Source: Capitulum mitella
Taxonomy: Eukaryota; Arthropoda; Thecostraca; Pollicipedomorpha; Pollicipedidae
Assembly: GCA_030062745.1 (NCBI GenBank)
Contig: CP099849.1
Coordinates: forward strand, 24,540,144 to 24,604,143
Direction: 5' to 3'
DNA length: 64,000 nucleotides
The notes beneath the pieces were generated by a model. That model saw only the letters and a list, made by a program, of their open reading frames with translations. It was not told the origin of the DNA and made no database searches. Positions within the stretch are counted from its first letter, which is position 1. Every line of letters starts with the position of its first letter. The translations under genes and the position numbers were made by a program. Of this stretch, positions 22,001-32,899 are shown one piece after another.

Positions 22001-25000
22001 AGGTCAAGATACGTACTATGTCGAGCTCGTTTTCACCCTGAACCTGACGCCATGATGTTTTCAAGTTGGACGTCATTCTGCGGCGGTTAGTACAACATCA
22101 CGCCATGACTGTCCCTTGACTGGTCAACCCTATACGCCTTAGGACAGAGACTGGGGCGTTCGCTGTGGCTGCGATCGAGAAGCCGCCGCGGTCTGAACGT
22201 GAATCGGACACAGCGTCCGCACGGACATGGAGGCGTCGCCGAACTCCGTCAGGCATCCCCACCTAATGGGGGAGGGAGCGGAGCAACGTACCTGAGTTCC
22301 CTCAACACCTTCGATGCCCTCCAGCGTCTCCAGGTCCACGATGAAGATCTTGTTTTTCTTGAGCGCCTCCTCTAGGGACAGGCCCTCAAGGAGTGGCTCC
22401 AGCATGGCCGCGTCCACGCCGAGCCTGAAACCAACGACGCGGGGCGGAGCTGTCGGTATCTCTCCGGACCGCAGGACCGAGATTAATGAGGAGCCGGCAC
22501 CACGGCGGCCCGCCGCCAGGCCCGCTCTTCGACGCTTCGTTACGTTCGAGACCCTTCACGACGGATGCCGCATGCAATCATCGGCCGTTCACCTGGTTAT
22601 CGCTCGGCCCTTCTGGGCAGCCTAGCCTTGGCGACATTTCGCGTGGGCAGACAATCAACGGAGAAGCGCGGAGTTAACGGATGGCAGTAGCGAGGGACGT
22701 CACCAATCCAAGCCAGTACACCCGGAGAGCCATTATCAGGTGTGATGAAGCTTCCGAGAAGCCAAGCCCGACCGGTGCCCGGAAAACTGAATCGTTAACA
22801 AAGCCCATGGCGAAACAAACATACACGTTAGCAAAGGTGACACCAGCACCGGATTTACGGCATTTCCTGTCAGCCGCCGGCAGCAGCAGATTCGTTTGCA
22901 GGAACGTGTGGTGCAGGCCAGGTAATAACTGATATCCAGGAACCCATCCCCCACTTTTTACACTTGATAATGCCCAACAGGATCTGACGCTCATGTGAGA
23001 GTTGCAAAGCTTTTGTGAGTTCCTCAGAACCGTCTGGTATATCCTTTCCATGAAAATCGGATTCAGCGGGCATGGACAACCGCCACCGCAAACGGCAAAA
23101 GACAATTTGGTCACGCGCCGCTATAACGAAAAGCAACGAGGAAAAAACTGTCAGCCTATGTTTAGTTTTACCACTATAATCCCACTTTTACGAGCCCATT
23201 TCAGACTATGTTCGGCGTCAGTCAACTGTGGGAGTGCGACACGTCATCCGCAGACTCGGTGATTTTCTGCCCGCCAAGTCGGGTAAACACAGGATGTGGG
23301 GCCTACGAAATCTGGCCGTGGGCCATTGACAGGTGCTAGACCGAAGGCCACGCCCAGGAACATCCACGGGTGGGGAAGTGCCGGCAAGATCTGGATTTAG
23401 ACCGACTGGTGTCGACAACGAAAAACCGTGCACTCACTACAGACAACCTTTTAATTATCCGGAAAAACCTTGTGTAGGCGGATAATGGACTGTCGAAGGT
23501 TAGTGGTTCGGAGATAGGTGCTGGGTGCGCCCCTGACTGGAAGGAGCGGCGCTCCCACCAGAGTGGTCCGTTACTACAGGCCGCCGCCTGTCGAACTGGG
23601 TGCATCCCCTGGCTGGACAAAGCGGAAGGCCCGGGCAGTGGTCCGCTGCTACCAGGCTGTCTTCCGCTGAGCTTGGGGCCGCCTGGCTCGTGCTGTTAGG
23701 CAGTGCAATCCGAGCCAGGGGAGGGGAGGGGGGCGGTTGACTCGCGCTATCTCTACCGGTACGGCACGGGCTGGGGAGGGAGGAGAGAGAGAAAGAGATA
23801 GGGGTCGGCTATCTCTTTCTCTCTCTCGCCATGGGCTTTGTTAACGGTTCAGTTCTCCGAAAGAGACAAGTCGTGCGGGCTGGGCCGGTATGGCACGGGC
23901 CGAGGGGAGGGTAGGAGTCAGCTAACGGTGCAGTCTCGGCCAGTATGGCACAGGCCGGGGGAAGCCTGCGGTGCAGCCACCGCTCAGCCACAGCTTAGCG
24001 GCCGCACCGCCTCCGCTCAGCGGCCAAACTCACTTCTCCGGGAGCTCGTTGCAGAGGGTGATGAGCACCGGGTTGACGCCCTGGATGCGCTGCAGGGCAA
24101 ACCAGCGGTCTGTGGACCAGTGCTGCATCGCCTGAGGACAACATCGGTCTAGGGTTAGACAAAGCAAGCCGATCACGTTACGCCGCCAGCCAGAATGGGG
24201 TGGCGCATGCCAATCTGCGTTACACCATTCTGAGACAGCATCTCTGAATAGGCGCATTTGTTCAGAGATGCTGGGCACCGTAAGTCAACAACAGCTACAG
24301 CTTACTTAGCGCGTAAAAATACGTGCAAGGGATACGATCCGGACTTATGTGGTTTCAGCTTGTTCGAGGTCAGGACGAGACAAGACAAGACAAGACGCGA
24401 GATACTTATGAAGCGTCTGGCGACAGACGGTGGGTATATTTTTCAGTTTTAATCCAGGTAACATGCAAGAGAGACATGCAACGTTTCTTTTAACACACGG
24501 CACCGAAGCATTACCAGTACCAGTGTTCGTCAGGAAAAACGGAAATCGACAACGCGAGGTAGTAACACGCTTCGTTATTTCGTGCCGCTCAGAATCGTTT
24601 CGACGTGACGTCTGATGTTTCCACATCAACCACGATCTCCCTGAATGAAGGTGAGAACGGCTGCGCCACGCATAGAGGTGTCCGGGCAGGACCTGAATAG
24701 GGGAGCATGAAATGTCACTGGTCTTCCGGTTATCATTTGGCACACGACGCTCCAACACAAGGCTGACGTTCGCTCCCACACGCAGATTACAGACCGACCC
24801 TGGTCTTCTATTAAATCGTGACAGCTCGTGCACTCCCACCCTCTCATGACTGTGCAGACAAGGGGCTTCACCAGCGATGCACCAGAGACGGGCCGGGGAA
24901 CGTCTCCTCCGTGCACCCGGTCGCGGAAAACCCGCGTCGCGTTCGCCGAAACGCCTGCAGGCCCGCCACGTGGCGTGACGGAAGGTCACGGTCCGGGGTG

Positions 25001-25963
25001 ACGGTAACGCGGCGTCTTCTGACCTTGGTCACGGGCCGCCAAGAGCCGAGCAAACAGCGCTTGTCTGCGTTGGGGCCCACGGCTTTCCCGCACCACAGCA
25101 GAGGTCTCTTTGCAGTTAAGTGCGCGATTTGCAAGGCGATTGCGATTTATGAGCGTGAAGCCAGTACTGGTGCCTGCAAGCAGAGTTCCGTGAGGCTTGT
25201 TCCTCCTCGATTTGTCAGGTGCTGCCTCTACAGGCCAGTCCAGGTTGGTCCGTCCTTGTTCTGACGTTGGCGGAACAATGTCAGGCGCGGACCAACTGGG
25301 AACTAAAGCGAAAGGCAGCATCGGCTGTCGTGTCACAAAAGCAACCAACGAAGAAAGGGGGGAAGGGCGGAAGACGGAAGGAAAACTACTCACACTAGGC
25401 TCTCCGAGGCTGTTTTGGTATCCCGTCATCAGTTCATCAAAGGAGGCCCACTTGGTATCCGATGACCCGATGGAGGACGTCTTCAAGAACAGCCGGGCCT
25501 TCTCCTTCAGGAAGTCAAACTGCCAGCCGGGGCGGCGTCACGTCAGTGTGGCTTAAAACATGCCTCCACCAAGATGGTTTTAGCAAATGGTAAGTACGTT
25601 TCGGAGGCAAGTGATTTACTCTTTATGGATAGTATCACATGACTGCGTCTCATACATCCGGCACAAGAGAAATTGCAACTGCGAGCATGAAAAAGAACAC
25701 ATTTAACTGAGGTCCGAGCCACATTATACTTTGGTGAATTAAATCCCAACCAATGCTGAAAGTGTTCTCACCCGAACAGTCAATGTGTATGGAGGATCAA
25801 ACCGTGAGGCTCTGGCACGAAACATCATGCTGTGCTCGGACACCAACTGACAGACTGCAAGGAAATTGGCTGTGAATAATACAACAAAAACTGGGAGCAA
25901 ATGAAAATCCTTGTTTACCTTGTAAGAAAACGAGAACGTTTCATCCTCTGGTAGGTCTTTTAT
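18652..25963 (-). CDS. Lipoxygenase, catalytic domain (5-LOX-like)
   Basis: Lipoxygenases are non-haem iron dioxygenases that add O2 to polyunsaturated fatty acids to make hydroperoxides (oxylipins). Nine exons, 5' to 3': 25919-25963, 25772-25846, 25394-25519, 24034-24131, 22292-22424, 21683-21778, 20966-21273, 19709-19992, 18652-19091. All introns are GT-AG, all phases agree, and the sum is 1605 bp: 534 codons plus stop, without frameshift. Landmarks match human 5-LOX in order: NPVLI..CNELPEK, KIFIVDLE, CPIALFYL, FLPSD...WLLAK, the first His pair, YPYRDD, HAAANF and the C-terminal PNSISV. The position aligned with Ala410 of human 5-LOX is Ala (LIAINS), which predicts S stereospecificity. The N-terminal PLAT domain is supplied by one of two upstream exons. 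With the exon at 32.4-32.9 kb the protein would be 703 residues, normal for the family. Positional specificity (5, 8, 12 or 15) cannot be read from this sequence. Confidence 0.93.
19965..20115 (-). repeat. 55-bp tandem triplication spanning a 3' splice site
   Basis: The end of the exon at 19992, its AG acceptor and about 25 bp of upstream intron are repeated twice more in tandem. Acceptor-like CCGCAG junctions therefore lie at 19992/19993 (the one fitting the reading frame), 20047/20048 and 20102/20103. Each unit also carries CTGAC copies in the minus sense, which fit the animal branch-point consensus. The upstream units contain a degenerate copy of the exon start; the middle unit is one base shorter there. 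Use of the extra acceptors would lengthen the exon by 55 or 110 bases and shift the frame. Confidence 0.8.
20966..21273 (-). CDS. Lipoxygenase exon with first iron-ligand histidines
   Basis: The exon encodes FLPSDPPNLWLLAKMFYNN, then AQHHQSCTHLGYTH. The second His of HHQ and the His of CTH correspond to His367 and His372 of human 5-LOX. It then runs into the conserved HP-F-LL-PH helix and LIAINS. It enters in phase 0 and leaves in phase 2, completing Gly with the first base of the next exon at 19992. All residues expected for activity are present. Confidence 0.93.
22780..23862. repeat. Inverted repeat ends ~1.05 kb apart in lipoxygenase intron
   Basis: The segment at about 22,781-22,813, containing GTTAACAAAGCCCATGGCG, reappears inverted at about 23,826-23,860. 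The match extends to AACTGAA..CGTTAAC on the other side. Together with the simple repeats between them, the pair could be the terminal inverted repeats of a degenerate non-autonomous DNA transposon, or the relic of a local inversion. No transposase is visible inside. Confidence 0.5.
23783..23827. repeat. Perfect 19-bp hairpin in lipoxygenase intron
   Basis: Positions 23783-23801 (purine-rich, GAGAGAGAGAAAGAGATAG) are exactly complementary in inverted order to 23809-23827, with a 7-base loop GGGTCGG. The stem is pure purine on one arm and nearly pure pyrimidine on the other. It sits at one end of the 1.05-kb inverted-repeat pair and may be part of it. Confidence 0.85.
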
Positions 25964-25999
25964 CTGTAACAGAAGAATTGTTAGCCGATCATCATTGAT

Positions 26000-27254
26000 A
26001 CCTCAGAGTCCCTTATCTTTCATGCAAGATAACGTATGGGTGCTAAAATGTACTGTGGGGGCGTGAGGCATACATCAAGTCACTTTCAAGTCGCCCGTTG
26101 TCGTCTTTTCTATTTCTTTTCTTCCTTTTGGTGATTAAACTTTGTCCTTTAGATGTGAGGCGAAACACTTTCCTGAGTGCCGCACCACAAAAAATTGCAG
26201 TCTAAACCTTATCCTCTTATCGAACACATTTCTCAGTACCAACGACGAACAATAGTCGCGTGATCGCCATTTCTGCACCTGGCAGCGCTCACACTCACTC
26301 TCATAATACGAAGAGAATGTGTGCGGCCCATTTATGAACAGTAACGCTTCCCGGAAAAAACAAAGATCACGGCGAGACCGTAACTTCACATAGCGGCAGT
26401 CAGTCGGTTATGGCCTCCGATGCGAATGACGACAGCCATGAGCTGGCAGGCGACTGGTCGTGGCCATTGGCGGGCGGCCAGCCGGTTGGAGCGGTGATAA
26501 GCGCAGATAACAGGCTGCAGGAACGGCCCTGCCCAAGCCTGCAGCTGACAACAGCGCGCCTCCCGAGCAGAGGCGCTGCCTCTCCCGATAGCCAGGGGCA
26601 GCCGACGCCCCGCCCCGCCCGGCCCGCCACTGTGTCAGACACGACGTCGTGCATCTGAGAGCAGACCCATGGCGTTCTCAGCCGCCAAACTGCGACGGAG
26701 GTCGCTGGCTTCCTGAATACCAGTACTAAGTGCACACATACTGTCCTGTGCATGGATATGACTAGGAGTGTAGCTGAAATTCACCTGTTTACTGAGGACA
26801 GTAAAAGACAAAGTACAACTTTCTATCCGCAAAGACCCACTGGAACCGATACCGTACCGTGTGGGATGTACATGAACTTCAGACGTGTTTATCTGGAGAG
26901 TTCTCAAAAGTATTTTGCGACGGTACTGGCTGTTGCGGCCAACTCCGCCTCACGTTCAGGCGAAGAAAGTGTTGTTTAAGCATCGCACTGTCATGGTATA
27001 ATGTCAGGCATTTTCACATCGACGGCCATGTTAGGCTGTTGCTTATGGGACTGTCGATATCCAAAACGATTCACGCACTCCGAAACTACAAATTCTACCG
27101 ACTAAAGCGCTAATGAGGCTGATGCGGCAGCTGCATATTGATGACCAGCGCGACGACTCTTCACCGCTAGGCCCGCCAAATCTACGGCAGAGGCGAGCCC
27201 TCGAGAACGCCCGGAGAAGGCCGACTGGCAGCCGGCGGGCGGGGTCACCAGTAC
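26000..27254. other. Lipoxygenase intron, no recognised feature
   Basis: This is the interval between the first catalytic exon and the nearer PLAT exon. Short open frames occur on both strands without domain similarity or splice pairing. I see no repeat of note apart from mild GC enrichment near 26.4-26.65 kb. Confidence 0.5.
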
Positions 27255-27802
27255 CTGCGCCGGTCCGTCCGGGAATCCTCTGCAGGTAGCTGTACGTGCG
27301 TCTCTTCTCGCGCAGCTCGGCGGCCCTCATGGCGCCGTCCACGTGCTGCTTGCGGCAGCGCCGAATCGAACAGGCTGAACGAGTGGAGTCGGCCGGCGCC
27401 GAGCCAGCGGTGCACGGGGAACACGGCCGCCGGCCGGCCGGCCGCATGCACCTCCACGCGGTCCAGCAGCCAGGCGTCGAACAGGCCGAACGCGTCGCGC
27501 CACAGGTGCAGGCGCGTCACGGGCCCGAGGTGCGGTGCTCGCACGCGCACCGTGCAGCTCGAGCGGCGCTCGTTCACGTTGCTCCAGCTGCGCGCCAGCT
27601 TGACGGGCAGCGAGACGCCGCCGGCCGCGTCGCCCAGCTGCAGGAATACGTTGGCGTCGGTGCCGGCGCCGCGCCGGTCGCCCGTCACGACGCGCACCAG
27701 CAGCGTCTCGGCGAGCTCGGTCGATTCCGGCTCCGGGCTAGTGCGGCGGCTGCCGTCCAGGCAGCAGGCGGACAGCAGGCACCGCCTCAGGCGTTGACGC
27801 AT
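27255..27802 (-). CDS. Lipoxygenase PLAT exon B (frame-disrupted)
   Basis: The exon encodes a PLAT/LH2 beta-sandwich, the calcium/membrane-binding N-terminal module of animal lipoxygenases. Visible motifs are GDRRGAGTDANVFLQLGD, then WLLDRVEVH, FPVHRWL and LFDSALPQ. The open frame starts at an ATG at 27802. After LPQ (near 27,350) the reading continues one frame over as AAELREKRRTYSYLQRIPG, and the donor GTACTG at 27254 is then reached with one base too many. Two single-base insertions would explain both; removing two bases gives 182 codons ending in phase 0, which fits the exon at 25963. It is either an alternative first coding exon, the start of a second gene, or a decaying duplicate of exon A. 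The frame breaks may be assembly errors in very GC-rich DNA. Confidence 0.75.
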
Positions 27803-28158
27803 CGCGAACTCTGGCTGGCCTCTAGCGTCACTTGCCGCTGCCGTCGCCGGTCACTGCCGCCGCCAATCACCGCTGTCGCTGGTCTCTGCCGAGAGTGATC
27901 AGCTGCCGTCACCGTTCACTGGCGTCACTGACTGGTCCCGGGACTGTTCGCTGCTAGCTGGCCACTGCTGTCCACGGATGCCAGCCGCGGGTAGTTGTTC
28001 GGAAAATTAAGTCCGATCTCTTGGACGGCAGTCCGATGTGGAACGGCGGACAACTGGCGTGCTTCTGAACTGGCTACTGCCTATTCAGGCTACTTATTCT
28101 CACCCACAACTCGCGCTGTTTGCCGAGACGGCTCTTGAGCACTCGTAGGCCGTGGTCG

Positions 28159-28181
28159 GTGGGCGGGGGGGGGGGGGGCGC
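28159..28181. repeat. Poly-G tract
   Basis: A run of about 14 G follows GTGGGC. It is a likely site of length miscalls, and it lies upstream (minus sense) of PLAT exon B. Confidence 0.8.
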
Positions 28182-28871
28182 CACGGAGCAAGAAATACCG
28201 CACCTCCGTGCCACCAACGTCATAAAATCAGTCCAGTCACGGTCAGAACGCCAATGTCAATACGGCGAGAAATGCGTCACCCGGCGCCGAGGGTGGCCAA
28301 GTGGTACAACGTCATCCGGCCCGGAGCCTCACGGGTGCGGCTAAAGAGATGAGTTCCGTCATTCCGGGCCCGCACACACACCACGCGTAGTCAGCCGGCA
28401 GAAAACAGCTAAATCGCCCGCCTCAGCAATTCAGATTTCCAATGATTCAAAACAAACGGATCTTTCTCGGAACCGCACATAGGTTTCACCTTAAGTCAAC
28501 AAAGGTTGGCTCAGTGATGTATTAGATCACAACACTTATAAGCCCAGTCCTTTTTAACGAACAGCTGACCAGATTGTAAGTAGAAGATGGTAGAAACACA
28601 ATCGAAAGTCACTGCTGTCGCCACCTTGGGGTCTTCTGCTATGGAAACAATTGCCACATACCGCCTGGCACCGCTTCATTATTACCATATGTCGTAGCAC
28701 GTTTTTAACATTAGTGCGAGCATGCGGTAAAAAGGTTTTCGGCCAGGTGAGGTGCAGTGTTAAGTTAACTGGTCAAAGCTTTCGGTCCGCCGGGCATTTA
28801 CATGCAACCCAGCTTTTTTCACACATCTTCCAAAAAAGAGGAATCCGTGAACTATGAAGCATTTAGTTCAC

Positions 28872-29634
28872 TTAGGTCAACGACTTCGCAAACCAATGGC
28901 CAAATGTAACCAGTGTAACAAAATTGAAATGCCAACAAAATGCCAAGTGGATTATCAACTTTCGCAAACAAACTGCAATAACTTCCCGCGCCATGAGCCT
29001 TCTCGACACATTCACGTTCTGAAAGTCAGTTACATGGAACACCAGAGTTGCTCCGGCTGCAACGGCCGCTGTCGACGTCGACGCTGACCCGTCGCTTGTG
29101 GTCCCACTGAAGCGGATCCCAGTCATCACGCTCGTGCAGAGTGCCTTCTGTGCGCTCATGTCAGTTACTGCGTAATTTTCCAGGCTGGTCACAGGCTTGT
29201 GGCCAGTGAGTTGGGTAAGGTACTTCCTAGGGCATCCTGTGCCAAGTGCATTTTTGACGCAGGTTTTGCGCGCCGAGTGGTTGCTTCTTTTGCCCGCGAT
29301 GCCAGCGCCTTAACATGTCCTTATTTCTCTCAGGCGACCAGCAGCGATTCACTGTCAAGAAGAAAGGACTGTCCTCCTGCAGCATCTTGATCGGGTGGCG
29401 CGGGGCGAGCAGGTTGCACGTCTGCACCAGGCATCTGTCGAGGTTCTCCTTATTTACAAAGGCGTTTGGCTTGAACGTCCGGCTACCAGAGGCCGATCCC
29501 CCGTCGCGGGTCTTGGTTAGCCACTCGTTAAATTCTATATACTCAGTGCCCATGTGGTCAGTCTTCCGCCGCACATCGCCCCATCTCAGCTGGCGGCTCT
29601 CGTCACGGCCGCTATGGACGAACAGCATCGTCAT
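28872..29634 (-). pseudogene. Crypton-like tyrosine recombinase remnant
   Basis: A 135-codon frame (29634 to 29227) contains SGRDESRQLRWGDV, which fits box I of a tyrosine recombinase (Arg in G-R-x-x-E/S). It then has GTEYIEFNEWLTKTRDGG, a KPNAFVN segment and DSPFFLTV, the layout seen in DUF3504/Crypton-derived proteins. Just downstream in another frame comes LTQLTGHKPVTSLENYAV, the box II signature with His and the putative nucleophilic Tyr, followed by a Ser/Thr/Ala-rich tail. The split between frames near 29,200-29,227 and missing parts of the HxxR region indicate decay. The element lies between the two lipoxygenase PLAT exons, antisense to nothing and in the same orientation as that gene. 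Confidence 0.65.
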
Positions 29635-29649
29635 GTGCCCTCAGAGTGT

Positions 29650-32370
29650 GCGCTGAAGGGCCTCGGGCTATTAGACACGAACTGACCTGCGTCGTACAGC
29701 ATCTGCTCTTCCTCTTTGATGATGGCGAGCGCTTGATTTGGGCGAACTCCCCTTAGACTTGAGAGACTTGAGTTTAGCCCTTTTTATACCTTTCAGCCCC
29801 TGGTAATCTGCATCTTTCTCAACGTCCCTTGCCGATCTCCTTCACATACAGACCAAGAACTGAGACCGTTGAATGCGTAGCGCTGGTCTCGTGATCGCCA
29901 CCGTCGGCTTTTTTTCAATTGCATCACTCATAAACAGAGCAACTTGTCGAGTCCGTTACCACGTACTCTGGGTCTCCAATGCCGGACGTTGCCGCGAAGT
30001 CCTTCAGCCGTAACCCAGTAGCTAGTTTTTCACTTGGTGGAATCACTTTTTGCAGCACGTATAAAATCTTTAATCTCGTCATGTTCATGGTCACCAATGT
30101 CATAACGCAGACAATATGGGGAATACGGTCTTCGCTTCTCCATACGACCAGTCAACACATAGAAAAAATCATAAAACACTTGGGCTGGAATAATTTTTCG
30201 GGATCCTCGGTCGTCGTTGACCCTCGACCTTCGGTCTTGGGCGGAAAATGCAACAACGACCTCAGTTCTGAAAAAATTATTTTATCGGCCCCGTGTGGTT
30301 TTACGTGTTGTCGGCTTTTTGTTTTGTTTTTATTTCGATTTTGTTCAGACCGAGTGAAGAGGCAAGCGCAGCGAACGACTGAATGCGGTCCTTCAGGCGG
30401 CGGCAATTTGGACTTGACTGTGCACTTCCTTGCTGGTCCGTTTCTTTGTTTGCTAGCTTGTTTGCTCGATTTCATACTTAGGTTTCAGAGGTTTTTCGTG
30501 AGCTGGAACGAGAAGCGGGGCGAATTTGGTACCAAATTTTGCGTTCGTGAATCCCTTGTATTGCTTGGGCGCGATCTGCAGTAAGCGGCGTTCTGTCGCG
30601 CTTTCGAGTGAGATCAATATTTCCCCCTTATGATGCAGAGGCATGTTAGTGAAAAGCGGGCGCACTCGATCTTTCGCGTTCCTGGTTTTGATACGAAAAA
30701 TGTCAAACAAAATGTATTCAATTGACAACCTCCGAGCAATGTAGATGAACAAAACGCTTCCGGTTCTGATATGCAAAATGTCAAAGAAAATGAATTTAAG
30801 CAAAAACATCTGCGCAGAGTAGATAACCGGTATGTGCTAAGCATAAAAGCAATATTAATATCAGAACAGAAGCCAACGACGACGCAGTTACATGTCCCCT
30901 TGATGTAACCACAATTTTCAGCGACTGTGAGGCCGGGGGTCTGACGTAATGGACTGGACTAACGTAATGTCCTCAGTCCATCTGATGCATCTAACAAACG
31001 GCTCTCTGCCTGCTTCATCCCCTGAGCAAAGTAAATGTGCACAATATTCTGTCTATTCTATTCTTCTGTCACAACGCATTGTATGACATTAAACAATACC
31101 AGACCGTCGCAATGAAACAGGCACCATATACCACCAACGCCATTTATAACCAAACGCCAAAGTGGGTGCTTGCCAAGCTTACACAGCAAAAGCTGCAGTC
31201 TGAAACAGTTTCTTCAAATTCCAGCTGTATTTTTGTCCGAATATCTGTTTGCGTGTGATCTGGTAAAACGTTTCAGCCCATGGTCAAAAGTGTTCCCCCA
31301 GATCAAAAGGCATTGCGGCGAAACGCTATATCACACGCACGAGCAAACGCAAAAAGGGATATTCCAGTATTTGGTAAAACAGAAGGACTGGGTTTCGGTA
31401 ACGTCGCATGTTGTGTCTCCCACGACGTCTGTTTCATGCTATACATGCTTGACTAGTGGCATGGATTGGACATTATGCTATGCAGGGTTGCACGCTAGTC
31501 AAAAAATAACATTAGAGAAACCAGATTGTTCAAAGGCAATATATTGAACAAGCAGGTACCAAACGAACACGACATATGCTACGTTATGTAATGCGTTGTA
31601 CTCCATGATTATTTTTTACTGAAAAAGAGTGCCATCCGAGAAATCTCTGTTTAATGTAGCAAACAAGCAGGGACCAAGCTGACTTGAAAGATTCTACTGA
31701 ATGGCGAATTCATGTTCCTTCACCCTTCGCAAGTTTTAAAGTTCTCGGCGCAAAATAATCCCTCACTTTACCAGTCCGCCTTACTGGCGCCCGACAGGAA
31801 AAGGTAGTCTGGACCATTCGTCCTTCGTGTTCCAAAAGATTGCATTGACTTTTAACACAGACTAGCTATAATTCTTGTCCAAGCACCTGCGTCGCAAAAA
31901 AGCAGAATTGCATGAGGAATCATGACGTGAGGTCACGAAATCGCAGATGGTTTGCTTCGTCAGCGTTCCGCGAGTACATCAGACAAGGCACTCTTCGAAG
32001 ACGTATGCTAAAGTAGCACGAGCTTTTGTTTCAAACATAGCAGAACGCTGGAGTGAAATAAATGTGGTTAAAAAAAGCTATGCGCATTGTCAAATTTTCG
32101 TCGCCATGAAATATTGCGACTGCCTATACGCCACTGATGTAGCATGGCTTCTAGTCAACTCTGTCCAAATACTTCTCAGCCAATACGAGAACCGTTTGCG
32201 TCAAAGTTGGTTTGTGACCTTGCTGGTCCATCCTCCATCAATGCCTTTCAGCCGGCACACGGCACTGTATATTTTCCAGGTGTCCTATGGCTGCTGACCG
32301 GTACCGCACCAGCACCCTCCTGCCCAGTCCGTTGCATGTCTGCCCCCACCCGCGCCAGCTGCTCCGACCG
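29650..32370. other. Interval between recombinase relic and PLAT exon A
   Basis: Mixed-composition DNA with no recognised gene. A 201-codon plus-strand frame (29,979-30,584) has no recognisable motif and is not supported by splice signals. Two diverged copies of a ~78-bp unit (starting GGTTTTGATACGAAAAATGTC and GGTTCTGATATGCAAAATGTC) lie at about 30,684 and 30,762. Nothing else stands out. Confidence 0.45.
30684..30840. repeat. Two-copy ~78-bp tandem duplication
   Basis: Two adjacent units share GATA(C/T)G(A/C)AAAATGTCAAA(C/G)AAAATG and then GTAGAT, at a period of about 78 bp, with divergence of roughly a fifth. Function unknown; probably an old local duplication. Confidence 0.55.
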
Positions 32371-32376
32371 ACTCAC

Positions 32377-32885
32377 CTGCGCCGGGCCACCCTCAATGCG
32401 CAAGGTGTACTCGTACACCTGCCGCTTGGCCTCCAGCTCGTTCCGCCTGCGCTCCAGCTCGCCCGGCTCGTCGTCCTGCGGCAGGCTGATGTCGTACTGC
32501 CGGATCCGGTAGTCGGTGTCGCCGCGGATCCACCGGTGCACGGGGAACACCCACTTGCTGTGCACGCGGCGGTCCTCGACCTCGACCAGGTCGAGGAACC
32601 AGGCGTCGCCGAGCCCGGCGCGGTCGCGGCGCAGCACGAGGCTGTCGATGTCGCGCAGCGCCGGGTCCTCCGGGAACGGGTACTGGCAGACGGTGCCGCG
32701 CTTCCAGGTCGTTGAAGAACCAGTGGTCGAGCCGGCGCGGCGCCGTCACGTGGCCGGCCGAGTCGCGCAGCTGTACGTAAACGTTGGCGTCGGTGCCGGC
32801 CGCCTTGCGGTCGCCCGGTGTGGACCGAGATGACGAACCGGTCGCGGCTCAGCGCCAGCGCCACGCGCGGGATGACGTTGCCCAT
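32377..32885 (-). CDS. Lipoxygenase PLAT exon A (frame-disrupted)
   Basis: From ATG at 32885 the exon encodes MGNVIPRVALALSRDRFVIS and then VHTG. After one extra G (near 32,820) it continues DRKAAGTDANVYVQLRDS, HVTAPRRLDHWFFNDLE. After one extra A (near 32,706) it runs RGTVCQYPFPEDPALRDID, DAWFLDLVEVEDRRVHSKWV, FPVHRWIRGD and ELERRRNELEAKRQVYEYTL. This is a complete PLAT domain plus the connecting helix of lipoxygenases. The donor is GTGAGT at 32376. The exon is 509 bp; minus the two inserted bases it is 507 bp, exactly 169 codons ending in phase 0, which matches the first catalytic exon at 25963. That arithmetic argues that the two extra bases are recent or artefactual rather than random decay. 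A possible AG acceptor just before the ATG suggests an upstream 5' UTR intron. Confidence 0.82.
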
Positions 32886-32899
32886 GGCGGCGCGGCGGC

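Noticed and set aside
28290-28330. GGCCAAGTGGTACAAC, resembling a tRNA A box
   Set aside because: No B box follows at the expected spacing and no cloverleaf could be drawn.
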